A DNA stretch of 64,000 nt from Chthoniobacteraceae bacterium (GTDB lineage: Bacteria; Verrucomicrobiota; Verrucomicrobiia; Chthoniobacterales; Chthoniobacteraceae): the NCBI GenBank assembly GCA_947471505.1, contig CANIWM010000024.1, positions 1 to 64,000 of the forward strand, in the 5' to 3' direction. Below, piece by piece: positions 15,405 to 23,134 of the stretch (its first letter is position 1; each line of letters begins with the position of its first letter). The notes beneath the pieces are model-generated. The model did not search any database, was not told the origin of the DNA, and saw only the letters and a list, made by a program, of their open reading frames with translations. The position numbers were made by a program, and so were the translations under genes.

Positions 15405-16796
15405 ATGAAAGTAATGAAACCTCTCATGACTCGTCGTTCTGCAATTAAGGGACTCACACTCGGTGCCGGGGCTTCGCTGCTCGGGCCGGTGCTTGCGCAA
15501 CTCACTGCGCAGGCGGCGGGGGCTCCGGCGCGGCAGCGGTTTGTGTTTGTGGTGCAGAGCAATGGGATCGATCCGAATCACATCATCCCGTCGGGGCTCG
15601 CGGTACGGAAGGACAAGGAATTGCCGGGGAATGATTCTGCTATCGAGATGGCGCTTGCGGGACGGGAATTGCCTGCGGCGATTGCGGACCTCGCGCCGTT
15701 CTCGGAGCGGCTCACGCTTTTGCGCGGTCTGTCGGGGCGGAGTTCGGAAGGCGGGACCGGCGGGCATTCGACGAACCACGGAGCGCTGGGGTGCTATCCG
15801 GGGAGTCAGGGGCCGATGGCGCAGACGATCGATTGCGCGCTGGGAGAGGCGCTTCCTTCCATCGTGCAGAACGTGGGGCTGGGGATTTTGAAGAAGCCCG
15901 ATCAAACGCTGAACTACCAAATCTCCGCATCGGGCGCAGGCAAGGCGATGCCGATCCAGTGTGACCCGGAGCAGGCGTTTCGCGGATTGTTCGGCAGCGT
16001 GGTCGGTGGACAAAATCGCGCCGCTTTCGACCGCCGGACAAATCTCCTCGATTTTATGCGCGACGACGTGAAGCGTGCGAGGACATCGCTTGCCGGCGAG
16101 GAGCGGGCAAAGCTCGATGACTATCTCGGTTCATTCGAATCGCTGTATTTGAGGCAGGGAAAAATCGACGCAATCAAGCCCGCGATGATCGGTGCATTGC
16201 CAAGGCTCGACGCTCAATTTGCCCAGCCCACCGAGGTGAACCGGCTGCAAGCGCAGTTCGAGCTCGGAGCGGCCGCGCTCATCGCGGGGCTGACGAATGT
16301 GCTCACGCTCACCAGCGGCGGGGGCGGGCAGCAATACCTCGCGTGGCCGGATCTCGGCATTCCCATCGACGGACACGAAATCGGCCACGGTAAAGGAGTG
16401 AACGGACTCACTTCGGCGGACTGTTTTGTGAAAGTGCGGCAGTATCACTGCAAGCTCATCGCAGCGCTCGCAGCACGCTTGAAGAGCATCCCTGAAGGAG
16501 ACGGCACGATGCTCGACAACACGCTCATCGTTTACCTCAGCGACAGCGGAGAGGCGCATCACCCAAACCTTCGCGAGTGGCCGGTTGTGCTGCTCGGTGG
16601 ACTGCGTGGGAAGCTGAAGCCCGGCGGTCGTTTCGTGCAACTGCCGTCATACGGACAGAAAAAGCACCGCACGCTCTCGAATCTCTACCTCACGCTGCTG
16701 CAAGCCGCCGGCAAACCCCGCGACAAGTTCGGCGTCCCGGACACGGGGCTGCGGGACATCGATCAAGGCGGCATTGTTTCAGAGCTGCTCGCATAG
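15405..16796 (+). CDS. DUF1552 secreted protein (first copy)
   Basis: The protein has a Tat-like leader (TRRSAIKGLTLGAGASLL). The mature part shows FVFVVQSNGIDPNHIIPSGL, then GHSTNHGALGCYPG, DDYLGSFESLYLRQ and DNTLIVYLSDSGEAHH. This order is that of DUF1552 proteins, which are frequent in PVC bacteria beside DUF1592-type cytochrome proteins. Function is unproven; the fold is related to alkaline-phosphatase-like/DUF1501 proteins. I use ATG 15405; ATG 15414 or 15426 are equally possible. The C-terminus GGIVSELLA is echoed by the remnant at 23029-23124. Confidence 0.85.
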   Translation: MKVMKPLMTRRSAIKGLTLGAGASLLGPVLAQLTAQAAGAPARQRFVFVVQSNGIDPNHIIPSGLAVRKDKELPGNDSAIEMALAGRELPAAIADLAPFSERLTLLRGLSGRSSEGGTGGHSTNHGALGCYPGSQGPMAQTIDCALGEALPSIVQNVGLGILKKPDQTLNYQISASGAGKAMPIQCDPEQAFRGLFGSVVGGQNRAAFDRRTNLLDFMRDDVKRARTSLAGEERAKLDDYLGSFESLYLRQGKIDAIKPAMIGALPRLDAQFAQPTEVNRLQAQFELGAAALIAGLTNVLTLTSGGGGQQYLAWPDLGIPIDGHEIGHGKGVNGLTSADCFVKVRQYHCKLIAALAARLKSIPEGDGTMLDNTLIVYLSDSGEAHHPNLREWPVVLLGGLRGKLKPGGRFVQLPSYGQKKHRTLSNLYLTLLQAAGKPRDKFGVPDTGLRDIDQGGIVSELLA

Positions 16797-17279
16797 AAAC
16801 TCCACGATGAAGTCAAACCGCCGGGCAACGAGAATAATTGGCAGGGCATGGTCGGGCCTTGGCTATTTGGGCAGGAGCGGGACACTACCATCATCCGGTT
16901 GGTGGATGGCGCGGCGGGCTTCGGCGACCCAGCCAAGCCGCAGGAACTGATTCGCGGCCACTGGCGGGCGGATGGAGGGAAGATGAACGCGGATTTTTTC
17001 GACCGGACGCTGGTGAATTTCACCGTGGACTGCGGGAAGACTCCGACGATTGTCCCGCTGGCCGGGTCATTTGGCCACGCCATCATCCACACCACGCTTC
17101 CCGCGCTACCCGCCCGCAGCCCCATCAGCTTCCAGAAGGAACACGGCCACGAGCAATTCCGCACCGTTGCCGTGGCGGAGCTCCCGCGACCGCAAACACG
17201 TCACGAGCGAAGAGCGCGGTTGATGGCAAAGGGTGCTGCCATGAGCGGGTTGGAGTCGGTGCGGAGAAGGTTACGATGA
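16797..17279 (+). pseudogene. Open, protein-like frame without a convincing start
   Basis: Directly after the DUF1552 TAG stop, the same frame stays open to TGA 17277-17279. It reads like real protein (LHDEVKPPGNENNWQGMVGP, then WLFGQERDTTIIRLVDGAAG; DFFDRTLVNFTVDCGKTPTI) but has no ATG before 16848, no clear ribosome site, and the end degrades into basic residues. I read it as the internal part of a lost gene. The first ATG, MVGPWLFGQERD, would give 143 residues and could be an alternative intact gene. I do not recognise the family. Confidence 0.4.
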
Positions 17280-19993
17280 ACCAAATGATGATATTTAGAC
17301 ACCAAAGCCACGACTTGAGTCGGGGCAGCAAAGTGAGGGCACGCCGGCTGCGCCGCCCCTGCATCCTGATTCCGCTGTCCTTCATCCTCATCATTCTGCC
17401 TCTAATGATTCTGTGCCCCCGCGCGGTCGCACAGCAGGCATTTTTTGAAAAGCACTGCACCGACTGCCACGACGCGACGGACAAAAAGGGCGGGCTCGAC
17501 CTCACGGCGCTCAAGGCGGATTTCACGAATGCGGAAAACTTTACGCGCTGGGTGAAAGTCCACGACGCCATCGCGAGCGGCGAGATGCCGCCGAAGAAGA
17601 AGGCGCGTCCGGCTGCGAAGGACGCGGCGGCGGTGACGAAGTGGCTGCGCGATTCGCTCGTGGCGGCGGAGCGGGCGCGGATGCAGGACGGGCGCACGCG
17701 GATTCGTCGGCTCACGCGGGGCGAATACGAGAACACGATGCGCGATCTCTTCGACATGCCGGGACTGGCCGTGGCGGGCGAGTTGCCGCCGGATGGCTCG
17801 GCGCATGGCTTCGATAACAACAGCGACGCGCTCGACATCTCGCATGTGAATCTCGCGAAGTATCTCGAAGCCGCTGATCACACGCTCCATTTGGCGACGG
17901 CCACCCAGCCGCAGGCTCCCGTTTTGCGAAAGACACGCCTCTCGCTCTCGCAGCCCGGCAGCTCCGTCGCGCATGTGCTACTGCATGGGGATGGCGTCCT
18001 GCTACGCGACAAAAAGCCCGACCCGGAATTCCCGCCTGCGGGTGCGCAGGAGCACCTCGACGAAGGCGCGCACGAACGGATGGGCACCTTCGAGCGCGGG
18101 AGCACGGTCGGACTTTTCCGGCCCGAGGATGAATCGTTCAGTCCTTACTTCGCGGCGCATGTGACGATTTATCCGGGGCGCTATCGGGTGCGGACTTCGT
18201 TGTGGAGCTTCCAATGGGACAAAGGCCAGGTGCGGCCGTCGCGCGGCACGGAGACCGCGCGCTTGTCGGTGGTGCAGCTCACGGGCGACGGTCGCGGCGG
18301 GCAGCATCCGAGTTATGTGCTCGGCTACTTCGACGCCCCGTCCATCGAGTCGAAAGAACACGAAGTCACGGTGTGGATGAACCATAACGAAATCCTCGGC
18401 TTCAACACCGCCTCGCTCTCCCCTGCGGAGACGCGCGGCAAACTGCGGGCGATGGGTGCCACCGTGCCCGCCATCGCCTGCGACTGGCTCGACATCGAAG
18501 GCCCGCTCCATGACGTGTGGCCGCCGCGCTCGCATCGTGCGCTGTTCGGCGAACTGCCGCTCGTGGAGTGGAAAGCGGACGCGAATCCCGGCGTGCGCGC
18601 TCCGCTGCGGAAAACGGTGCAGCAAATCGGCGCGGGGAAAAACCGGCCCGACCCGACCAAGGGCCTGTGGACGGTGCGCAGTGAGCAGCCGCTCGTGGAC
18701 GCGGACAAATTGCTCGCCGCTTTTTTGCCAAAGGCCTTCCGGCGTCCTGTCGCGGAGGAGCTGCGAAAGGATTACGTCGCGAAAGTGGAGGACCGGCTCA
18801 AGGCGGGCGAGTGTTTCGAGTCGGCGATGCGCTGGGCGTATCGCGCGGCACTTTGCTCGCCAGATTTTCTCTATCATGTGGAAAGTGGCACAGGCGTCCC
18901 GCCTGTGTTGCCCGAGAAGGCAGGCGAGACGCCTGCCACACTCACAGCCGAGACGGCTGTGCCACTTTCCGACCACGCGCTCGCCTGCCGGCTCTCCTAT
19001 TTCCTGTGGAACTCCATGCCCGATGCGCGGCTCACGGAACTCGCCGCCTCCGGCAAACTCCGCGCGGCGCTGCACGAGGAAGTGGAACGGATGCTCAAGG
19101 ACGCCAAGTCCCAGCGGTTCATCGAGGATTTCTGCGGCCAGTGGCTGAAATTGCGCGCCATCGCCGCCAACGACCCGGACAAAAAACTTTACCCCGAATT
19201 CAGCCCCTACCTCCAGGACTCGATGGTCGCCGAGACCCGCGCCTATCTCCGGGAAACGATTGAGAAGAATCTCGATGCGTCCCAGGTTGTCCGCTCGGAC
19301 TTTGCGATGCTGAATGAAAAGCTCGCCGTGCATTACGGCATTCCTGGAGTGACCGGCTCACAAATTCGCCGGGTCGCGCTGCCGCCGGACTGCCCGCGCG
19401 GCGGATTCCTGACCCAGGCGTCCGTTTTGAAAGTCACCGCCAACGGCACCACGACATCGCCCGTGCCGCGTGGCGCATTCGTCATGGCGCGCCTGCTGGG
19501 CCGACCGCCCGAGCCGCCGCCGCCGGGCACTCCCGCTGTCGAACCCGACGTGCGCGGCGCGACGACGATCCGCGAGCAACTCGACAAGCACCGCGCCGAT
19601 CCGTCCTGCGCCGGCTGCCATGCAAAGATGGACCCGCCCGGATTCGCGCTGGAGTCGTTTGATGTCACCGGAGGCTTTCGGGACCATTACCGCGTCATGG
19701 GCGCCAACGGCGGCATGAAAAAAGACGGCCCGCCCGTGGACGCCAGCGGCGTGCTGCCGGACGAACGGAAATTCTCCGGCATCCGCAAGTTCCAAACCCT
19801 GCTCGCCGCCGATACGCCGCAACTTTTGAAGAATCTCGCGCAGCAACTCGCCATCTACTCCACGGGCCGCGACATCACCTTCAGCGACCGTGCCGAAATC
19901 GCCGGCATCATCCAGCGAACGCAAAAAAATGGCGGCGGCCTCCGCACCCTCATCCACGAGCTGACCGCGAGCGCACTTTTCCAAACCCGATGA
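17276..19993 (+). CDS. DUF1587/DUF1592/DUF1588/DUF1585 planctomycete-type cytochrome c protein
   Basis: The 905-residue product starts at ATG 17276, followed by a basic stretch and a hydrophobic segment (residues 30-48) for export. A haem site CTDCH lies at 61-65. DUF1587 (RRLTRGEYENTMRDLFDM), DUF1592 (ALACRLSYFLWNSMPD), DUF1588 (RGGFLTQASVLKVTANGTTT) with a second CxxCH (CAGCHAKMDPPG), and DUF1585 (QLAIYSTGRDITFSDRAE) follow in order. About residues 535-565 are encoded by an in-frame REP-like cluster. Its ATG lies inside the end of the preceding remnant and its stop overlaps the HMA-like gene start (ATGA). The partner DUF1552 gene follows. Function unknown, probably periplasmic redox. Confidence 0.88.
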   Translation: MNQMMIFRHQSHDLSRGSKVRARRLRRPCILIPLSFILIILPLMILCPRAVAQQAFFEKHCTDCHDATDKKGGLDLTALKADFTNAENFTRWVKVHDAIASGEMPPKKKARPAAKDAAAVTKWLRDSLVAAERARMQDGRTRIRRLTRGEYENTMRDLFDMPGLAVAGELPPDGSAHGFDNNSDALDISHVNLAKYLEAADHTLHLATATQPQAPVLRKTRLSLSQPGSSVAHVLLHGDGVLLRDKKPDPEFPPAGAQEHLDEGAHERMGTFERGSTVGLFRPEDESFSPYFAAHVTIYPGRYRVRTSLWSFQWDKGQVRPSRGTETARLSVVQLTGDGRGGQHPSYVLGYFDAPSIESKEHEVTVWMNHNEILGFNTASLSPAETRGKLRAMGATVPAIACDWLDIEGPLHDVWPPRSHRALFGELPLVEWKADANPGVRAPLRKTVQQIGAGKNRPDPTKGLWTVRSEQPLVDADKLLAAFLPKAFRRPVAEELRKDYVAKVEDRLKAGECFESAMRWAYRAALCSPDFLYHVESGTGVPPVLPEKAGETPATLTAETAVPLSDHALACRLSYFLWNSMPDARLTELAASGKLRAALHEEVERMLKDAKSQRFIEDFCGQWLKLRAIAANDPDKKLYPEFSPYLQDSMVAETRAYLRETIEKNLDASQVVRSDFAMLNEKLAVHYGIPGVTGSQIRRVALPPDCPRGGFLTQASVLKVTANGTTTSPVPRGAFVMARLLGRPPEPPPPGTPAVEPDVRGATTIREQLDKHRADPSCAGCHAKMDPPGFALESFDVTGGFRDHYRVMGANGGMKKDGPPVDASGVLPDERKFSGIRKFQTLLAADTPQLLKNLAQQLAIYSTGRDITFSDRAEIAGIIQRTQKNGGGLRTLIHELTASALFQTR
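18880..18970. repeat. REP-like triple hairpin inside the DUF1592 gene
   Basis: Ends GGAAAGTGGCACAGGCGTC and, inverted, GGAAAGTGGCACAGCCGTC bound the 91 bp. Three hairpins follow one another: ACAGGCGTCCCGCCTGT, GGCAGGCGAGACGCCTGCC and ACAGCCGAGACGGCTGT. The reading frame is kept, adding residues GTGVPPVLPEKAGETPATL between the expected SPDFLYHVES and LSDHALACRLSYFLW segments. I recall similar translated words in PVC proteins, so it is likely a dispersed element. Confidence 0.75.
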
Positions 19994-20538
19994 AAACACT
20001 TTGCCTGTTCCTGCTCAGCCTCGCCGCCGCTTTTGCGGGCGAGGAAAATGTGCCGCACCGAGTCACCGGACTTTTTTCCCCGCAGCGTGAGGCGGCCTTG
20101 CGCGCGGCGATGGAAAAGCTGCCGGGCGTGAAGCTGGTGAGCGTGGACTTCGAGCACGCGGAGGCGGTGTTCGCCTACGATGAGAAGGTGGCTTTCAAGG
20201 AGACGAAGCCGGAGCAGGTCGTCGAGCGGTTCAACGACCTGCTGCGCGGCGCCACTCGCCACACCATCGGCATCGCGCCGCTGGATGCGACGCCGAAGGA
20301 CAAGCTCGCGCGCATCGAAATCGCCGCCGCGGGCTGCGATTGCCCGGCGTGCGGGCTGGCGGCTTACGAGAGTATTTTCAAAATCGCGGGCGTCGCGGCG
20401 GCGACGGTGGACTTCAAAGACGGGCGCATCGTCGCGCTCGTGGATGCGGAGAAAACCAACCGCGCGGCGCTGGAGGCCGCGCTGAAAAAACGCGGGGTGG
20501 AAATGAAAACCCCTCATATCGCACCGCCTGCCAAATAA
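19990..20538 (+). CDS. Exported heavy-metal-associated (HMA)-like protein
   Basis: The 182-residue protein has a signal peptide (MKTLCLFLLSLAAAFAGEEN). It seems to contain two ferredoxin-like HMA folds: residues about 21-95 without a metal motif (MEKLPGVKLVSVDFEHAEAV) and residues about 105-175 with GCDCPAC (Cys116, Cys118, Cys121) where classical HMA domains have GMTCxxC. Metal binding is therefore possible but not canonical. ATG 19990 overlaps the stop of the DUF1592 gene, and the DUF1552 gene follows after about 26 bp, so it is part of that operon and perhaps serves it. Confidence 0.75.
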   Translation: MKTLCLFLLSLAAAFAGEENVPHRVTGLFSPQREAALRAAMEKLPGVKLVSVDFEHAEAVFAYDEKVAFKETKPEQVVERFNDLLRGATRHTIGIAPLDATPKDKLARIEIAAAGCDCPACGLAAYESIFKIAGVAAATVDFKDGRIVALVDAEKTNRAALEAALKKRGVEMKTPHIAPPAK

Positions 20539-20564
20539 CCCATTCAACTCAATCCACCACGCTC

Positions 20565-21821
20565 ATGACATCCATCATTACTTCACGCTCACTCAATCGC
20601 CGCACGTTCCTGCGCGGCGCAGGCATCACGCTCGCGCTGCCCTTTCTCGAAGCGATGCTGCCGCGCTTTGCCACTGCCGCGACCGACGTAGCGAAGCCGC
20701 GGCGCATGATTTGCATCGAGACGAACATGGGCATCATGCCGCAGTTCTTTTTCCCGGAGAAAGCAGGCGCGGATTACGCGGCGACGCCGTATCTCGAAAA
20801 GCTCGCGGCGCATCGCTCGCAGATGACGGTGTTTTCCGGCGTGAGCCATCCCGGCGTGACGGGCGGGCACAATGCGGAGAAGTGCTTTGCCACGGGCACG
20901 CCGCATCCAGATCGCGGCGGGTTTCGGAATTGGATTTCGCTCGATCAATTTGCGGCGGAGCAAGTGGGCAATCGCACGCGGCACCCCTCGCTCGTGCTCG
21001 CGATGACGACGGAAGGCTCGACGCTCAGCTACACCCGCAGCGGCGCGCCGATTCCGGCGGAGCGCAGCCCGAAGAAATTATTCCAGCGGCTCTTCGTGCA
21101 GGGCAAGCCGGAGGAGGTCGAGGCGAACGTCGAGGCGCTGCGGCAGGGGCGCTCGATGCTCGATTTTGTGGGCGAGCAATCGAAGCGGTTGAACCGCTCC
21201 CTTTCCAAAAGCGACCAGCAGCGGATGGACGAATACTTCACCTCGGTGCGCGAGCTGGAAGGCCGCCTGCACAGCTCGGAGGAATGGGAGCACAAGCCGA
21301 AACCCGTCGTCACCGCGAAGGCGCCGGACGACATCGAGGACGGGCGCGAGTTCGTCGCGAAGACGCGGCTGATGTTCGACGTGATGAAGCTCGCATTGGA
21401 AACCGACAGCACGCGCATCATCTCGCTCTTCATTGATACGACCGTCATCCACAACATCACGCACCACGGCAACCGGCCCGAGGCCATCGCCGAGCTGCGC
21501 GCGAAAGAAGAAGCGCAGTTCGACGCGCTCGCCGGTTTTCTTTCCGCGCTCGCCGCCACGCGCGAGGAAAACGAAACGCTGCTTGACCGCTCGATGGTCC
21601 TCTACGGCACGCCGATGGGCAGCGCGAATTCCCACAGCAACGTGAACCTCCCCGTGCTGCTCGCGGGCGGCGGCTTTAAGCACGGGCAGCATCTCGCTTT
21701 CGACACAGTTAACAATTACCCGTTGGCGAATCTTTTCGTCTCCATGCTGCAACGGCTGGGCATTGAGAGCGGCGCGTTTTCCACCTCAAAGGGCACGATG
21801 CGCGGGCTTGAGATGGCGTAG
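20565..21821 (+). CDS. DUF1552 secreted protein (second copy)
   Basis: The start at ATG 20565 gives a twin-arginine leader (LNRRTFLRGAGITLALPFLE), although the frame is open upstream as far as 20340. The 418-residue product shows DUF1552 markers RRMICIETNMGIMPQFFFPE, GVTGGHNAEKCFATG, DEYFTSVRELEGRL, TRIISLFIDTTVIHNITHHG and SMVLYGTPMGSANSHSNVNL. It is clearly paralogous in type to the copy at 15405-16796 but not close. It sits in the classical PVC pairing downstream of the DUF1592 cytochrome protein. Role unknown, exported. Confidence 0.88.
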   Translation: MTSIITSRSLNRRTFLRGAGITLALPFLEAMLPRFATAATDVAKPRRMICIETNMGIMPQFFFPEKAGADYAATPYLEKLAAHRSQMTVFSGVSHPGVTGGHNAEKCFATGTPHPDRGGFRNWISLDQFAAEQVGNRTRHPSLVLAMTTEGSTLSYTRSGAPIPAERSPKKLFQRLFVQGKPEEVEANVEALRQGRSMLDFVGEQSKRLNRSLSKSDQQRMDEYFTSVRELEGRLHSSEEWEHKPKPVVTAKAPDDIEDGREFVAKTRLMFDVMKLALETDSTRIISLFIDTTVIHNITHHGNRPEAIAELRAKEEAQFDALAGFLSALAATREENETLLDRSMVLYGTPMGSANSHSNVNLPVLLAGGGFKHGQHLAFDTVNNYPLANLFVSMLQRLGIESGAFSTSKGTMRGLEMA

Positions 21822-21827
21822 TCATAG

Positions 21828-23015
21828 ATGCGGCTTTTCACGGTGAAAACAATCCTGACACTTCTCATCATCCTCTCCGCTGGTTGGCTGTGTCCGCTCA
21901 TCGCTGCGGATTCGCCGGAGGAAAATCTAGCCGCTTACCGCGGCGAGCTGGCGGACTGCCGTGCGGCACATGGCGGGAGCTACGACGTGCCGGACGTGAA
22001 GTTCTTCCTCTTCGGCATGGGCGCGCGCACGAAGCTGCTCTACCGCGACGGGATTCTTTTCGACGCGGTGAGCGGGCGCGAATTGCACCGCTGGAAAGTG
22101 CGGAGTGAAATCATCGTGCCGTCGGATTATGCCGTTTCGCTGGAGACTGAAGACGGCGGCGCGGTCACGCTGCGCGAGGATTCCGAGGCGGTGTGGCTGG
22201 AGCAGGATGGAAAGCGCGCGGCGGTCGAGGGAACGAAATCGCCGGTGAAGTTGCCGGACTTTGCGGGAAAAAAATTCCCGCGCGTGCTGCGCGTGCTGCA
22301 TCAGGAATTGCTCGTGAACATCACCGAGGCCGGGCCGGTGCCGAGTTTCTTCGTGTATCCAAAACCGTGGTATCGCGACGGCGCGATGGTGGCGCTGGCG
22401 CTCAAGGAAACCGGCAACCTCGACCTGCTGAAGCCGTGGATTCTCGGCCTGCGCGAGCCGTTCGACAAAAACAACAAAGGCGAAACCGAGGCGGACAATC
22501 TCGGCCAGGCGCTCTTCCTTACCTCGCTCGTGTCCGACAAAAATCATCCGCTCGTCGCGAAGGTGCTCGCGGAAGTGCCGCGCTTTGAAAAGACCAATGC
22601 CGCTGGAAAATACATCCTCGGTCGTTCCGATTTCGCCAACCATCCCGTGTATCAAACCAAGTGGCTCAAATACGGCCTGCGCGCGCTCGGCCTGCCCGAC
22701 CCTTACATCGTCCCGAAGGTCCCCGACAGCTACGGCGCGCTGTTCTGGATGGATTACAAGGACCAGCACGTCGGCGGAAAAGACAGCGATGACCGTGGCG
22801 CGTATCCGTATCTCGGCTGGGCCTGCGATCATTTTCACGGCACGAAGAAAAGCCCGCTGAGCAATCGCGATTATCCACTGACTTGGGAAGAGCGCGCCAG
22901 CGAGGCCCACTATGACGGATTGAAAATCGTCTCCCCGGCCCTCGTGAAAAAACGCCTCTCTCCACCGCACACCTGGCACGCCGCCGAAGCTTTTCTTCTG
23001 CTGCTTGCTGAGTAA
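21828..23015 (+). CDS. Secreted six-hairpin glycosidase-like protein
   Basis: The 395-residue product has an N-terminal signal (TVKTILTLLIILSAGWLCPL). The mature part includes VPSFFVYPKPWYRDGAMVAL, ALKETGNLDLLKPWILGLR and DNLGQALFLTSLVSDKNHPL, an alternation of helices and Trp/Asp-rich loops typical of the alpha/alpha six-hairpin glycosidase fold. No catalytic pair can be assigned with confidence. It follows the DUF1552 gene by 6 bp and is co-directional with the island, so it may be cotranscribed. A non-enzymatic role is also possible. Confidence 0.6.
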   Translation: MRLFTVKTILTLLIILSAGWLCPLIAADSPEENLAAYRGELADCRAAHGGSYDVPDVKFFLFGMGARTKLLYRDGILFDAVSGRELHRWKVRSEIIVPSDYAVSLETEDGGAVTLREDSEAVWLEQDGKRAAVEGTKSPVKLPDFAGKKFPRVLRVLHQELLVNITEAGPVPSFFVYPKPWYRDGAMVALALKETGNLDLLKPWILGLREPFDKNNKGETEADNLGQALFLTSLVSDKNHPLVAKVLAEVPRFEKTNAAGKYILGRSDFANHPVYQTKWLKYGLRALGLPDPYIVPKVPDSYGALFWMDYKDQHVGGKDSDDRGAYPYLGWACDHFHGTKKSPLSNRDYPLTWEERASEAHYDGLKIVSPALVKKRLSPPHTWHAAEAFLLLLAE

Positions 23016-23028
23016 AAGCCGCAATACC

Positions 23029-23124
23029 ATGAATACACCTATCACTCGCCGCCACGCTGTTGGGACCGGTTCAGGCCAGCGGGATGCGGAGCAAAGCGGC
23101 GTGATTGCAGAATTGCTCGCTTAG
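23029..23124 (+). pseudogene. Internally deleted remnant of a DUF1552/DUF1501-type gene
   Basis: A 31-residue frame starts at ATG 23029 with a Tat-like beginning (MNTPITRRHAVGTGSG) and ends GVIAELLA, TAG at 23122-23124. The end matches the C-terminus of the first DUF1552 protein (GGIVSELLA) and the DNA after both stops is similar (AGAAAC then CTCCA then TGAA). The best reading is that nearly the whole body of a second exported protein has been deleted in frame, leaving both termini. The next gene starts 10 bp later. Confidence 0.6.
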
Positions 23125-23134
23125 AAACATCTCC

